Assembly (NCBI RefSeq): GCF_009932435.1
Contig: NZ_BJOU01000001.1
Location: forward strand, 1,364,001-1,428,000
Direction of reading: 5' to 3'
Length of the DNA: 64,000 bases
From: Gordonia crocea
GTDB taxonomy: Bacteria; Actinomycetota; Actinomycetes; Mycobacteriales; Mycobacteriaceae
A program made the translations under genes and the position numbers. The notes beneath the pieces were generated by a model. The model saw only the letters and a list, made by a program, of their open reading frames with translations, was not told the DNA's origin and did no database searches. This document shows positions 19,025 to 27,523 of this stretch, piece by piece; the stretch's first letter is position 1, and the number at the start of each line of letters is the position of its first letter.

Positions 19025-19744
19025 ATGGGTGAAGCGGCTATTGACCCGACGATCGCGCAGTTGCGCCAGGCGATGGAACGGGTCTCGACGACGGCGGGCG
19101 GGGCGGCCCCCCGGGTAGATCCCGACGTCGGACCGGGGGAAGACGGTGCGACGTCGAGGACCCTGGCGGTACCCGAGGCGCTGATCGGGTTGTTCCCCCA
19201 CGGCGGGCTGGTGCGCGGCAGCGTGGTGTCGGCCTCGGGGGCCGGCTCGTTGCTGTTGTCGATGATCGCGGCGAGTAGCGGTGCGGGTGCCCAGGTCGCG
19301 GTAGTCGGCCTCCCGCGGCTCAGCATGCTCGCCGCCGCGGAGATGGGGGCGGATCTGGACCGGATCGCGCTGGTCTCCGACCCGGGGGCAGACCCGCTGC
19401 AGATCGCGACCGTCCTGCTCGACGGGATGGATCTGGTGGTGCTGGAACTGCGCGGGATGGCGGTCCCGCCGTCGCGCGCCAAGGTCCTCGCCGCGCGGGC
19501 GCGCCGGAACTCGGCGGTGCTGCTCGTCGTCGGCGGGCAGTGGCCGGGGGCCGCCGCCCATCTGGCCGCCCGGGTGAGTGGGTACCGCACGTCGTCGGCG
19601 GGTCCGTCGGATGCCCGGCGGTGCGGCTACGGCCGGATCGACGGGTGGGACCTCGCGGTGTCGCTGCGCTCCCGCAGCCGCCCGCCGCGCAGTGCCGTCC
19701 TCGCCGCCGGGCGGGGGAGCCGGGCCGGGGCAGGGACGCTCTGA
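19025..19744 (+). CDS. imuA': ImuA', accessory factor of the DNA-damage mutasome
   Basis: In mycobacteria ImuA' joins ImuB and DnaE2 for error-prone bypass of lesions. The 239-residue protein has the RecA/SulA-like core of the family: LIGLFPHGGLVRGSVVSASGAGSLLLSMIAA, a degenerate nucleotide-binding loop, and later DLVVLELRGMAVPPSRAKVLAARARRNSAVLLVVG. The start ATG at 19025 has GGAGAAGAC in front. An SOS box lies upstream, and the TGA shares one base with the imuB ATG (TGATG at 19742-19746). Confidence 0.93.
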   Translation: MGEAAIDPTIAQLRQAMERVSTTAGGAAPRVDPDVGPGEDGATSRTLAVPEALIGLFPHGGLVRGSVVSASGAGSLLLSMIAASSGAGAQVAVVGLPRLSMLAAAEMGADLDRIALVSDPGADPLQIATVLLDGMDLVVLELRGMAVPPSRAKVLAARARRNSAVLLVVGGQWPGAAAHLAARVSGYRTSSAGPSDARRCGYGRIDGWDLAVSLRSRSRPPRSAVLAAGRGSRAGAGTL

Positions 19745-21315
19745 TGTCCCGTCGCACGCTCGCCCTGTGGGCCCCGGACTGGCCGGCCGTGGCCGCCGCC
19801 GCCGAGCGGGACCTGCCGCCCGCCACACCGATTGCCGTCCTGGCGGCCAACCGGGTCGTCGCCTGCTCATTGCCGGCGCGGCGCACCGGTGTCCGGCGGG
19901 GCATGCGCAAGCGGCAGGCCCAGTCGACCTGTCCGGAGCTGGTCATCGTCCCCGCCGACCCCGATCGGGACGGCCGGCTGTTCGCACCCGTGGTCACGGC
20001 GGTGGCGGCGATCCTGCCCGCCGCCGAGGTCCTGCGTCCCGGCTTGGTGGCGGCCCCGGCATCTGGGCTGCGGTACTTCGGATCGGAGGAGAACCTTGCG
20101 GCCGCGGTGGTGGAGGCGGTTGCCGACGTCGGAGTCGAGGTGCAGATCGGCATCGCCGACGAGATGTTCACCGCGGTACTGGCCGCCCGCCGGGAGCGGC
20201 TGGTCCCGGTGGGGGGCGACGTGGAGTTCCTGGCCGGGCTGTCGATCCGGGAACTGGCCGTCGAGCCGAGCCTGGGCGGGGAGTCCCGGGGCGATTTGGT
20301 GGACCTGCTGTGGCGGCTGGGGCTGCGCACGATTGGCGCATTCGCCGCCCTGCCCGCCGCCGACGTGGGCTCTCGATTTGATGCCGATGCCGTTGTCGCG
20401 CATCGGCAGGCGTCGGGGAGGCCCGGTCGTATCCCGTCGGCGGCACCTGCTCCGCCAGAACTCGTCGTCGTCCACCCCTGTGACCCGCCGGTCGAGCGGA
20501 TCGATGCCGCGGCCTTTCTGGCCAGGCGTCTCGCGGCCCGGCTGCACGAACGCCTCACCGCGGCGGCCGTGTCCTGCACCAGGTTGGCGGTGCACGCGAG
20601 AACCGAACGCGGACAAGAGAACTCGCGGACGTGGTGTTGCGCACTCCCGTTGACCCCGGAGGCGACCGCCGATCGCGTCCGCTGGCAACTGGAGGGGTGG
20701 TTGACCGAAGGGGCGGTGGGGCCCGGGGAGGGGCCCGACTCTCCGATCGTCGAGTTGGTCCTGGAGCCGGTGGAGGTCTCCGCCGGGGCCGGGGTGCAGT
20801 ACGAACTGCCGGCCGGGGCCGACGGGGATCGGGGGCTGCCGCCCGACGGCCCGCGTGCCGACCGGATCCGCCGGGCGCTGGTGCGGGTCCAGGGGCTGCT
20901 CGGTGCCGACGCGGTGATGGTCCCGGTCCGCAGCGGCGGCCGGGGGCCGGCCGAGCAGATCACCCTGGTCCCGGCCGGGGAGGCGGTGGTGCCGGCGCGC
21001 CCGGTCGCCGCGCCGTGGCCGTCGCGGCTGCCCGAGCCCACCCCGGCCGTGCTGGTGGACGCCCCGATCGGGGTGTGCGATGTCGCCGGCCGGCCGGTCG
21101 GGGTGACCGCGCGCGGAGCGTTCACCAGGGAACCGGTGTCGGTGGCGGCGCAGGCGCGCAATTGGGCGGTGCAGTGGTGGGCCGGGCCGTGGCCGTGTGG
21201 CCTGTCCGGTGATGCGGTCATCGCCCGCGCCCAAGTGCTGCTCGACGACGACCGCGCCTTGCTCCTGCGTTTCGACGCGGACGGCCAATGGCGGGTGGAG
21301 GGGGTCTACGAGTAG
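19744..21315 (+). CDS. imuB: ImuB, Y-family polymerase-like mutasome hub
   Basis: ImuB links DnaE2 to the beta clamp. It has the Y-family polymerase fold but lacks polymerase activity. The 523-residue protein starts MSRRTLALWAPDWPAVAAA, where active polymerases have the metal-binding DxDxFFA motif; the acidic residues are missing, as expected for ImuB. Later marks include RRGMRKRQAQSTCPEL, the fingers-like region and LGLRTIGAFAALPAADVGSRF (helix-hairpin-helix). The ATG at 19744 overlaps the imuA' stop, so the two are translationally coupled under one SOS box. Confidence 0.93.
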   Translation: MSRRTLALWAPDWPAVAAAAERDLPPATPIAVLAANRVVACSLPARRTGVRRGMRKRQAQSTCPELVIVPADPDRDGRLFAPVVTAVAAILPAAEVLRPGLVAAPASGLRYFGSEENLAAAVVEAVADVGVEVQIGIADEMFTAVLAARRERLVPVGGDVEFLAGLSIRELAVEPSLGGESRGDLVDLLWRLGLRTIGAFAALPAADVGSRFDADAVVAHRQASGRPGRIPSAAPAPPELVVVHPCDPPVERIDAAAFLARRLAARLHERLTAAAVSCTRLAVHARTERGQENSRTWCCALPLTPEATADRVRWQLEGWLTEGAVGPGEGPDSPIVELVLEPVEVSAGAGVQYELPAGADGDRGLPPDGPRADRIRRALVRVQGLLGADAVMVPVRSGGRGPAEQITLVPAGEAVVPARPVAAPWPSRLPEPTPAVLVDAPIGVCDVAGRPVGVTARGAFTREPVSVAAQARNWAVQWWAGPWPCGLSGDAVIARAQVLLDDDRALLLRFDADGQWRVEGVYE

Positions 21316-21445
21316 TGCCGGCCGGGTGGCGCCTCGTCGGCACGGGGGATCGGGTAGTCCGCTACTCGTGTCCCGGCGGTCGGCGGCGGCGATCCTGATA
21401 TCTGCAGACGGTATCCCGACAGCCTGCAGCAACGACGAAGGCACG

Positions 21446-21529
21446 ATGATGAACCACCGCAAGCGCCTTCCGCGTCGGCGTGATTGGACGCGGATCAACC
21501 CCCAGCCCCCGGCCGGTGAGGGGCGGTGA
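21446..21529 (+). CDS. Possible 27-residue leader ORF before the secreted protein
   Basis: A short frame MMNHRKRLPRRRDWTRINPQPPAGEGR ends with TGA overlapping the GTG start of the next gene (GTGA at 21526-21529). AAGG stands just before its ATG. The peptide is strongly basic. The exact overlap suggests translational coupling, but a peptide this short in GC-rich DNA can arise by chance. Confidence 0.3.
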   Translation: MMNHRKRLPRRRDWTRINPQPPAGEGR

Positions 21530-21933
21530 GGACGATGGGCATCATCGCAGTGGGGGCGGCAGCGGCCGCCATACCGATGGCGATGGGCGGCCCGGTGGCC
21601 AATGCGTTGACGTTGGGCACCTCCTGGGTCCGCGTGGATGCGATCGACAACGGAGACGAGACGGTGACCCTGCGCATCGTCAACCTCGACCGCGAGAATC
21701 CGATCACCTGCGCGGCCATGCTGACCGACCCCGCGGTCGGACAGGCCGTCCGTTCGGACTACCTCTCGTTGCGCGCCGAGCTTCAGCCGGGTCGGGCCGC
21801 GGCGAAGACGCGCGGCACCGTGCCCGGGCACTACCGCGTCGAGGTTCGCTGCGACGGTGTCGAATGGCGCTACCTGGTGACGCCGGGCAGCCTGTTCACC
21901 GTCTCGCCGCGCCCCGAGGTGATGGGCGCGTAG
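21526..21933 (+). CDS. Small secreted protein of unknown function
   Basis: The 135-residue product begins with a Sec signal peptide (MGIIAVGAAAAAIPMAMGGPVANA, with probable cleavage after ANA). The mature part is about 107 residues, with two Cys (in NPITCAAML and VEVRCDGVEW) that probably form a disulfide, and beta-rich segments VRVDAIDNGDETVTLRIVNLD and GTVPGHYRVEVRCDG. GTGAGGGGCG is the ribosome site for the GTG at 21526. It sits between imuB and dnaE2; no functional link to DNA repair is evident. I do not recognise a named family. Confidence 0.7.
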   Translation: MRTMGIIAVGAAAAAIPMAMGGPVANALTLGTSWVRVDAIDNGDETVTLRIVNLDRENPITCAAMLTDPAVGQAVRSDYLSLRAELQPGRAAAKTRGTVPGHYRVEVRCDGVEWRYLVTPGSLFTVSPRPEVMGA

Positions 21934-21956
21934 CCGGATAGGCGGAACCGCGCGAG

Positions 21957-21978
21957 ACGAACGTATGTTCGATATACT
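21957..21978 (+). promoter_or_regulatory. SOS box and -10 hexamer of dnaE2
   Basis: ACGAAC-GTAT-GTTCGA (21957-21972) is a LexA site with one mismatch. TATACT (21973-21978) follows directly and ends six bases before the GTG at 21985. LexA would therefore cover the promoter of a leaderless transcript. Confidence 0.88.
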
Positions 21979-21984
21979 CGGGCG

Positions 21985-24900
21985 GTGGGATGGCATAACG
22001 GACCGCCGAGTTGGGCGGAGATGGAGCGGGTGCTCTCCGGGCGCCCGCGCCCATCGGATGGGCGGCCCGGGGAGACTTTTCCCCCGCCGTACGGCCGGCA
22101 GATCCCCGATCAGCACATCGACGATCAGCACATCGACGACGAGGGGGTGCCCGACGGTGGCGACTCGCCGGCATGGTCGCGCAAACGGGAGTCCTACCTC
22201 GCCGACGAGACGGTGCGCCCGGTCCGTTCGGCGGTCCCGTTCGCCGAACTCCACGCCCACAGTGCGTTCAGCTTCCTCGACGGGGCGTCGACTCCCGAGG
22301 AGATGGTTGAGGAGGCCGTCCGGCTGGACCTGAAGGCGCTCGCGCTCACCGATCACAACGGTTTCTACGGGGTGGTGCGCTTCGCCGAGGCGGCGCGCGA
22401 GTTCGGGCTCCCGACGGTGTTCGGCGCCGAGCTCTCCCTGGGGTACGACACCGGGTTCACCCCGACCCGGACCGGCGTCGCCGATCCGCCGGGGGAACAC
22501 CTGCTGGTCCTCGCCCGCGGACCGGAGGGGTACCGGCGCCTGTCGCGGGTGATGGCCGCGGCGCACATGCGCGGCGGGGAGAAGGGACTGCTGAGCTACG
22601 ACCTCGACGAGTTGTCCGAGTGTGCCGGACAGTGGCTGATCCTCACCGGCTGCCGCAAAGGGGCGCTGCGCCGCGCGCTCGACCGCGGTGGCCCCGAAGC
22701 CGCCCGCCGCGCGCTCGCGGAGCTGATCGACCGTTTCGGCCATGACAACGTCGCCGTCGAACTCACCTCCACCGCCCAGCCCGACGACGATGAGCGCAAC
22801 GCGCTCTTGACCGACATCGCCGCCGGTGCCGGGGTACCCGTCGTCGCGGCGACCGGCGCACACTTCGCCGGACCGGACCGGCGGCGGCTGGCGATAGCCC
22901 TGGCCGCGATCCGGGCCCGGACCGACATCGAGACGATCGACGGTTGGATGCCCGGCGTCGGCGGCGCCCATCTGCGCAGCGGCGACGAGATGGCCCGGCT
23001 GGTGCGGGCGCACCCCGAGGCGCTCGACAACGCGGTGAACCTGGCGGCCGACTGCGCCTTCGAGCTGGGGCTCATCGCGCCGGCGCTGCCGCCGTTCGAC
23101 GTCGGGGCCGGGCACACCGAGATCAGTTGGCTGCGGGAACTGACCATGGCCGGCGCGGCGCGGCGCTACGGAAGCCCGTCGCAGCACCCGCAGGCCTACC
23201 GGCAGATCGAGCACGAACTGGCGATCATCGCCCAACTCGACTTCCCGGGCTATTTCCTGGTGGTCCACGACATCGTCGAGTTCTGCCGGCGCAACGACAT
23301 CCTGTGCCAGGGCCGCGGCAGCGCCGCGAACTCCGCGGTCTGCTTCGCGCTCGGGATCACCTCGGTGGACCCGGTGGCCAACCAGTTGCTCTTCGAGCGG
23401 TTCCTGTCCCCGGAGCGCGACGGCCCGCCCGACATCGACGTCGATATCGAATCCGACCGACGCGAGGAGGCGATCCAATACGTCTACGCCCGATACGGGC
23501 GGGACTACAGCGCCCAGGTCGCCAACGTCATCACCTACCGGCGGCGGTCGGCGGTGCGCGACACCGCGCGCGCCCTGGGATATGCCACCGGCCAGCAGGA
23601 CGCGTGGAGCCGGATGCCCGACGAGGCCCCCGACGACGTGGTGGACCTCGCCGCCCAGATCGGCGGCCTGCCCCGGCACCTGGGCATCCACTCCGGCGGA
23701 ATGGTGATCTGCGATCGGCCGATCGCCGACGTCTGTCCCACCGAGTGGGCGCGGATGCCGGGCCGCAGCGTGCTGCAGTGGGACAAGGACGACTGTGCGG
23801 CCATCGGGTTGGTGAAGTTCGACCTGCTCGGCCTCGGGATGCTCTCGGCGCTGCACTACGCGATCGACCTCGTAGCCGAGCACAAGGGGATCACCGTCGA
23901 CTTGGCGCGTATCGACCTGACCGAGGCCGCGGTCTACGACATGCTGTGCCGCGCCGACTCGGTCGGGGTGTTCCAGGTGGAGTCGCGCGCCCAGATGGCG
24001 ACGCTGCCGCGGTTGAAGCCGCGCACCTTCTTCGACCTGGTCGTCGAGGTCGCCCTGATCCGTCCGGGGCCGATCCAGGGTGGCTCGGTGCACCCGTACA
24101 TCCGACGGCGCAACGGTCTGGAGCCGGTGCGCTACGACCATCCGGCGCTGGAGCGCTCCCTGGCCCGGACGCTGGGCGTACCGCTGTTCCAGGAGCAGCT
24201 CATGCAGATGGCCGTCGACGTCGCCGGGTTCAGCGCGGCCGAGGCCGACCAGCTGCGCCGGGCGATGGGCTCCAAGCGGTCCCCGGAGAAGATGGCCGCG
24301 CTGCGGCAGCGCTTCTTCGACGGGATGGAACGGTTGCACGGGATCACCGGCGAAGCGGCGGAACGGATCTACGAGAAGATGGCCGCCTTCGCCAATTTCG
24401 GCTTTCCGGAAAGCCATTCGCAGAGCTTTGCGTCGTTGGTGTTCTATTCGGCCTGGTTCAAGCTGCACCACCCGGCCGCCTTCTGTGCGGCCCTGCTGCG
24501 CGCGCAGCCGATGGGGTTTTACTCGCCGCAGTCGCTGGTGGCCGACGCCCGGCGCCACGGCGTCGAGGTTCACCGGCCCGATCTGAACGCGTCCTTGCCG
24601 GACGCCACCCTGGAGGCGTCCGGGACACAGGTGCGGCTGGGACTGGCCGGGGTGCGCAGCATCGGCGACGAGGCGGCGCAGCGGATCGTCGCCGAACGGT
24701 CGGCGCACGGACCGTTCGCCGACTTCGACGATGCGGCCGGGCGCGTCGAACTGACCCAGGCGCAGTGGGAGGCGCTGGCGACCGCGGGTGCGCTGGACTC
24801 GTTCGGGATGAGTCGACGGCAGGCACTGTGGGCGGCGGGGGAGGCGTCGCGGCGCCGACGCGACCACCTGCCGCTGCGCGCGGGATCCCCGGCCCCGGAA

Positions 24901-25323
24901 CTCCCCGGGTTGTCGACGGTGGAGTTGGCCGCCGCCGACGCCTGGGCGACCGGCATCACCCCGACGAGCTACCCGACGCAGTACCTGCGCCCGCGGTTGC
25001 AGGCACTCGGGGTGGTGCCGGCCGACCAACTGCTCGCCGTCGACGACGGGGCGCGCGTGCTGGTCGCCGGGGCGGTGACGCACCGACAGCGGCCGGCCAC
25101 CGCGTCGGGCGTCACCTTCATCAACCTCGAAGACGAGACCGGGATGGTCAACGTCGTCTGCTCGGTGGGCCTGTGGCGCAAGTACCGCGAGTTGGCCCAC
25201 ACCGCAACGGCTCTGGTGATCCGCGGCAAGGTGCAGAACGCCGAGGGCGCCGTCACCGTGGTCGCGGACCGGATGCAGAAGCTGGACCTGCGGATCGGCA
25301 CCCGGTCGCGCGACTGGTGTTAG
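21985..25323 (+). CDS. dnaE2: Error-prone DNA polymerase DnaE2 (C-family alpha subunit)
   Basis: DnaE2 performs damage-induced mutagenic synthesis with ImuA' and ImuB. The 1112-residue protein begins MGWHNGPPSWAEMERVL as in mycobacteria. It has the PHP domain (FAELHAHSAFSFLDGAS and LTDHNGFYGVVRF), the C-family palm with PPDIDVDIESDRREEAIQY, LPRHLGIHSGGMVICDRP and GSKRSPEKMAALRQRFFDGM, the tandem HhH region, and the OB domain (VTFINLEDETGMVNVVCSVG). The GTG at 21985 is fixed by homology and by the -10 hexamer six bases upstream. In M. tuberculosis dnaE2 lies well away from imuA'-imuB; here all three are within 6.3 kb. Confidence 0.97.
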   Translation: MGWHNGPPSWAEMERVLSGRPRPSDGRPGETFPPPYGRQIPDQHIDDQHIDDEGVPDGGDSPAWSRKRESYLADETVRPVRSAVPFAELHAHSAFSFLDGASTPEEMVEEAVRLDLKALALTDHNGFYGVVRFAEAAREFGLPTVFGAELSLGYDTGFTPTRTGVADPPGEHLLVLARGPEGYRRLSRVMAAAHMRGGEKGLLSYDLDELSECAGQWLILTGCRKGALRRALDRGGPEAARRALAELIDRFGHDNVAVELTSTAQPDDDERNALLTDIAAGAGVPVVAATGAHFAGPDRRRLAIALAAIRARTDIETIDGWMPGVGGAHLRSGDEMARLVRAHPEALDNAVNLAADCAFELGLIAPALPPFDVGAGHTEISWLRELTMAGAARRYGSPSQHPQAYRQIEHELAIIAQLDFPGYFLVVHDIVEFCRRNDILCQGRGSAANSAVCFALGITSVDPVANQLLFERFLSPERDGPPDIDVDIESDRREEAIQYVYARYGRDYSAQVANVITYRRRSAVRDTARALGYATGQQDAWSRMPDEAPDDVVDLAAQIGGLPRHLGIHSGGMVICDRPIADVCPTEWARMPGRSVLQWDKDDCAAIGLVKFDLLGLGMLSALHYAIDLVAEHKGITVDLARIDLTEAAVYDMLCRADSVGVFQVESRAQMATLPRLKPRTFFDLVVEVALIRPGPIQGGSVHPYIRRRNGLEPVRYDHPALERSLARTLGVPLFQEQLMQMAVDVAGFSAAEADQLRRAMGSKRSPEKMAALRQRFFDGMERLHGITGEAAERIYEKMAAFANFGFPESHSQSFASLVFYSAWFKLHHPAAFCAALLRAQPMGFYSPQSLVADARRHGVEVHRPDLNASLPDATLEASGTQVRLGLAGVRSIGDEAAQRIVAERSAHGPFADFDDAAGRVELTQAQWEALATAGALDSFGMSRRQALWAAGEASRRRRDHLPLRAGSPAPELPGLSTVELAAADAWATGITPTSYPTQYLRPRLQALGVVPADQLLAVDDGARVLVAGAVTHRQRPATASGVTFINLEDETGMVNVVCSVGLWRKYRELAHTATALVIRGKVQNAEGAVTVVADRMQKLDLRIGTRSRDWC

Positions 25324-25347
25324 CCGCGAGGCTGCTAGGTTCGCGGT

Positions 25348-25554
25348 GTGGACCCCGATGAGAAGCGGCGCAGCGGTATTCGGTACCAGCCCCGCCATGC
25401 GGTGCCGTGGACCTGGTCGTCGTGGGCGGAGCGGACCGTCCAAGGCCTGTGGTACGAACTCAGCTGGAGGCTGTGGAATCTCCTCATCAGTTTGCCGAGC
25501 CTGGTCGCCTTCATCGCGGGGTTGTTCGTCGGCGGCACGATGGCCGGCCGATGA
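25348..25554 (+). CDS. Small membrane protein, 68 aa
   Basis: The protein has a charged N-terminus (MDPDEKRRSGIRYQPRHAVPW) and one hydrophobic helix (about 45-65, LLISLPSLVAFIAGLFVGGTM). The GTG start has TAGGTT (25336-25341) six bases upstream, a leaderless signature. Its stop overlaps the ATG of the next small gene by four bases. The family is not recognised; it may be an inner-membrane partner of the next gene. Confidence 0.65.
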   Translation: MDPDEKRRSGIRYQPRHAVPWTWSSWAERTVQGLWYELSWRLWNLLISLPSLVAFIAGLFVGGTMAGR

Positions 25555-25685
25555 GCGACGACGACCGCGACCAGCGGGGCTGGTTGGCCGCCTGCTTCAC
25601 CGGCCGGTTCTCCATGTGGGTGACCTACCCCGTCATCGCCTTCATCCTGGGTGTCCTTCTGGCCTGGCAGTCGGCTAGCCCTTGA
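25551..25685 (+). CDS. Very small membrane protein, 44 aa
   Basis: The ATG overlaps the previous stop (ATGA at 25551-25554). The product has a short acidic head (MSDDDRDQRGW) and one membrane helix (about 21-39, MWVTYPVIAFILGVLLAW). Its last 11 bases overlap the 3' end of rtcB on the other strand. Coupling to the upstream small membrane protein suggests a two-part membrane assembly; the role is unknown. Confidence 0.55.
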   Translation: MSDDDRDQRGWLAACFTGRFSMWVTYPVIAFILGVLLAWQSASP

Positions 25686-26871
25686 CGCAGACCACCTGGC
25701 GCAGATGAGCGACCACCTCGACGAGGTCGGTCTGCGCCGCGATCACCGAGTCGATGTCCTTGTAGGCCGCCGGGATCTCGTCGACCACGCCGAGGTCCTT
25801 GCGGGACTCGACGCCGGCGGTCTGTGCCACCAGGTCGTCGGCGGTGAACGTCCGACGCGCCTTGGACCGGCTCATCCGACGCCCCGCACCGTGCGACGCG
25901 GAGTAGAAGGACTGCTCCGATCCCAGGCCGCGCACGACGTAGGAACCGGTGCCCATCGATCCGGGGATCAGGCCGAGGTCGCCGTCACCCGCGCGGATCG
26001 CGCCCTTACGGGTGACCAGCAGCTCGACGCCGCCGATCTGCTCGGTCGCCACGTAGTTGTGGTGGCAGCTGATCGGCTCGTCGAACCGCACCTGGCGGCC
26101 CCCGAAGCTCCCCCGGAACGCGGCGGACACCAGGGCGAGCATCACGCGGCGGTTGCGCGCCGCGTACTCCTGGGCCCACTCGAGGTCGCGCCGGTAGGCG
26201 TCCATCTCCGGTGTCCCGGCGACGAACACGGCGAGATCGGGGTCGGGCAGATCGGCGTTGTGCGGCAATTTCGCCGCCACCGACATGTGGCGGTCGGCCA
26301 GCGTCTTGCCGATGTTGCGCGAGCCGGAATGCAGCATGATCCACACGGCGCCGTCGTCGTCGAGGCAGATCTCGATGAAGTGGTTGCCGCCGCCGAGTGA
26401 ACCCATCTGCTTCTGCGCACGGCCGTCGAGCTGGCGCACCCCGCGGTGCAGATCGCCGAAGCGACGCCAGAACGACTCCCAGCCGCCGCCCGCCTGCAGG
26501 CGGTCCGGGTTGACCGGGGAGTCGTGGCCGTGGCGTCCGACGGGCACCTTCGCCTCGATCGCACTGCGCATGCCGGACAGGTCGTCGGGCAGGTCGGCAG
26601 CGGTCACGTCGGTCTTCACCGCGGCCATGCCGCAACCGATGTCGACTCCGACGGCGGCCGGACAGACTGCTTCGCGCATGGCGATGACCGATCCGACGGT
26701 GGCGCCCTTGCCGACGTGGACGTCGGGCATGACGCGGACCCCGTGCACCCACGGCAGACGCGACACCCGGCGCAGCTGGTCGAGCGCGGCGGCCTCGATG
26801 GAGGTCTCGTCGGCCCACAGCAGCGTCGACGCGGTGGCGCCGGTCAGGGGTACGGGGAATGCGGTGTTCAT
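25675..26871 (-). CDS. rtcB: RNA-splicing ligase RtcB
   Basis: RtcB joins RNA 3'-phosphate or 2',3'-cyclic phosphate ends to 5'-OH ends with GTP and Mn2+. The 398-residue protein has the metal and guanylylation motifs: VMPDVHVGKG, VGVDIGCGM (metal-binding Cys80), GGGNHFIE, LHSGSRNIG, SCHHNYV, GSMGTGSYVV and the guanylylated His in SASHGAGRRMSR. The ATG at 26871 is preceded by AGGAAG. No archease or rtcA gene is adjacent, so it stands alone. It is usually a repair enzyme in bacteria. Confidence 0.96.
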   Translation of the reverse strand: MNTAFPVPLTGATASTLLWADETSIEAAALDQLRRVSRLPWVHGVRVMPDVHVGKGATVGSVIAMREAVCPAAVGVDIGCGMAAVKTDVTAADLPDDLSGMRSAIEAKVPVGRHGHDSPVNPDRLQAGGGWESFWRRFGDLHRGVRQLDGRAQKQMGSLGGGNHFIEICLDDDGAVWIMLHSGSRNIGKTLADRHMSVAAKLPHNADLPDPDLAVFVAGTPEMDAYRRDLEWAQEYAARNRRVMLALVSAAFRGSFGGRQVRFDEPISCHHNYVATEQIGGVELLVTRKGAIRAGDGDLGLIPGSMGTGSYVVRGLGSEQSFYSASHGAGRRMSRSKARRTFTADDLVAQTAGVESRKDLGVVDEIPAAYKDIDSVIAAQTDLVEVVAHLRQVVCVKG

Positions 26872-26984
26872 GGTTCTTCCTGTGTTCGTGGCGGTGCCGC
26901 CGGTCGGCGGCGATCGACCACGATACGGACGCCGGTGCCGGGCGTCGATCGATTAACCGGAGAGCCGGCGGCCGCGAGAAACCG

Positions 26985-27449
26985 CTAGACCGCCCCGTCG
27001 AACCCGTGTTGGCGCCAGGCCTCGTAGACCGCGAGGGTCGCCGAGTTGGCCAGGTTGTGCGATCGGCGCTCGGGGAGCATCGGGATGCGCAGCCGGTCGG
27101 TAACATGCGGGTCGGCGAGCATCTCGTCGGAGAGACCCGTCGGCTCCGGGCCGAACATCAACACGTCACCGGGGGAGTAGGCCACATCGGTGTAGAAGCG
27201 CGAGGCGTGGGCGGTGAACGCGTACACCGTCGTCGGGTCCAACGCCTCCCAGGCGGCGTCGAGGTCGCGGTGGACGGTCACGTGCGCCATCTCGTGATAG
27301 TCCAGGCCAGCGCGTTTGACCTGCGCATCGCTCAGGTCGAACCCGAGCGGTTCGACGAGGTGCAGCTCGGATCCGGTATTGGCGGCCAGGCGGATGGCGT
27401 TGCCGGTGTTGGGTGGGATGCACGGCTGGACGAACAGGATGCGGAACAC
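26985..27449 (-). CDS. trmL: tRNA (cytidine/uridine-2'-O-)-methyltransferase, TrmL family
   Basis: The 154-residue SPOUT protein has VFRILFVQPCIPPNTGNAIRLAANTG, LVEPLGFDLSDAQVKRAGLDYHEM, LMFGPEPTGLSDEML and RIPMLPERRSHNLANSATLAVYE, the knotted SAM-binding site of TrmL. This family 2'-O-methylates the wobble position 34 of leucine tRNAs. The GTG at 27449 has TAACCT (27462-27457) seven bases upstream, so a leaderless mRNA is likely; the frame is open further upstream. It is divergent from folD, with about 75 bp between the starts. Confidence 0.93.
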   Translation of the reverse strand: MFRILFVQPCIPPNTGNAIRLAANTGSELHLVEPLGFDLSDAQVKRAGLDYHEMAHVTVHRDLDAAWEALDPTTVYAFTAHASRFYTDVAYSPGDVLMFGPEPTGLSDEMLADPHVTDRLRIPMLPERRSHNLANSATLAVYEAWRQHGFDGAV

Positions 27450-27523
27450 GGCTCGCAGGTTAGCAGCGCCGCGCCGGGGGCGACCCGGGCGGCGCGGAAG
27501 AGGGGACGTGGAAGAATGGCGGG

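Noticed and set aside
19867..25443. Very long open frame antisense to imuB-dnaE2
   Set aside because: High GC at third positions leaves long stop-free frames on the opposite strand. The antisense product is Arg/Gly/His-rich with no family motif, and dnaE2 is certain on the plus strand.
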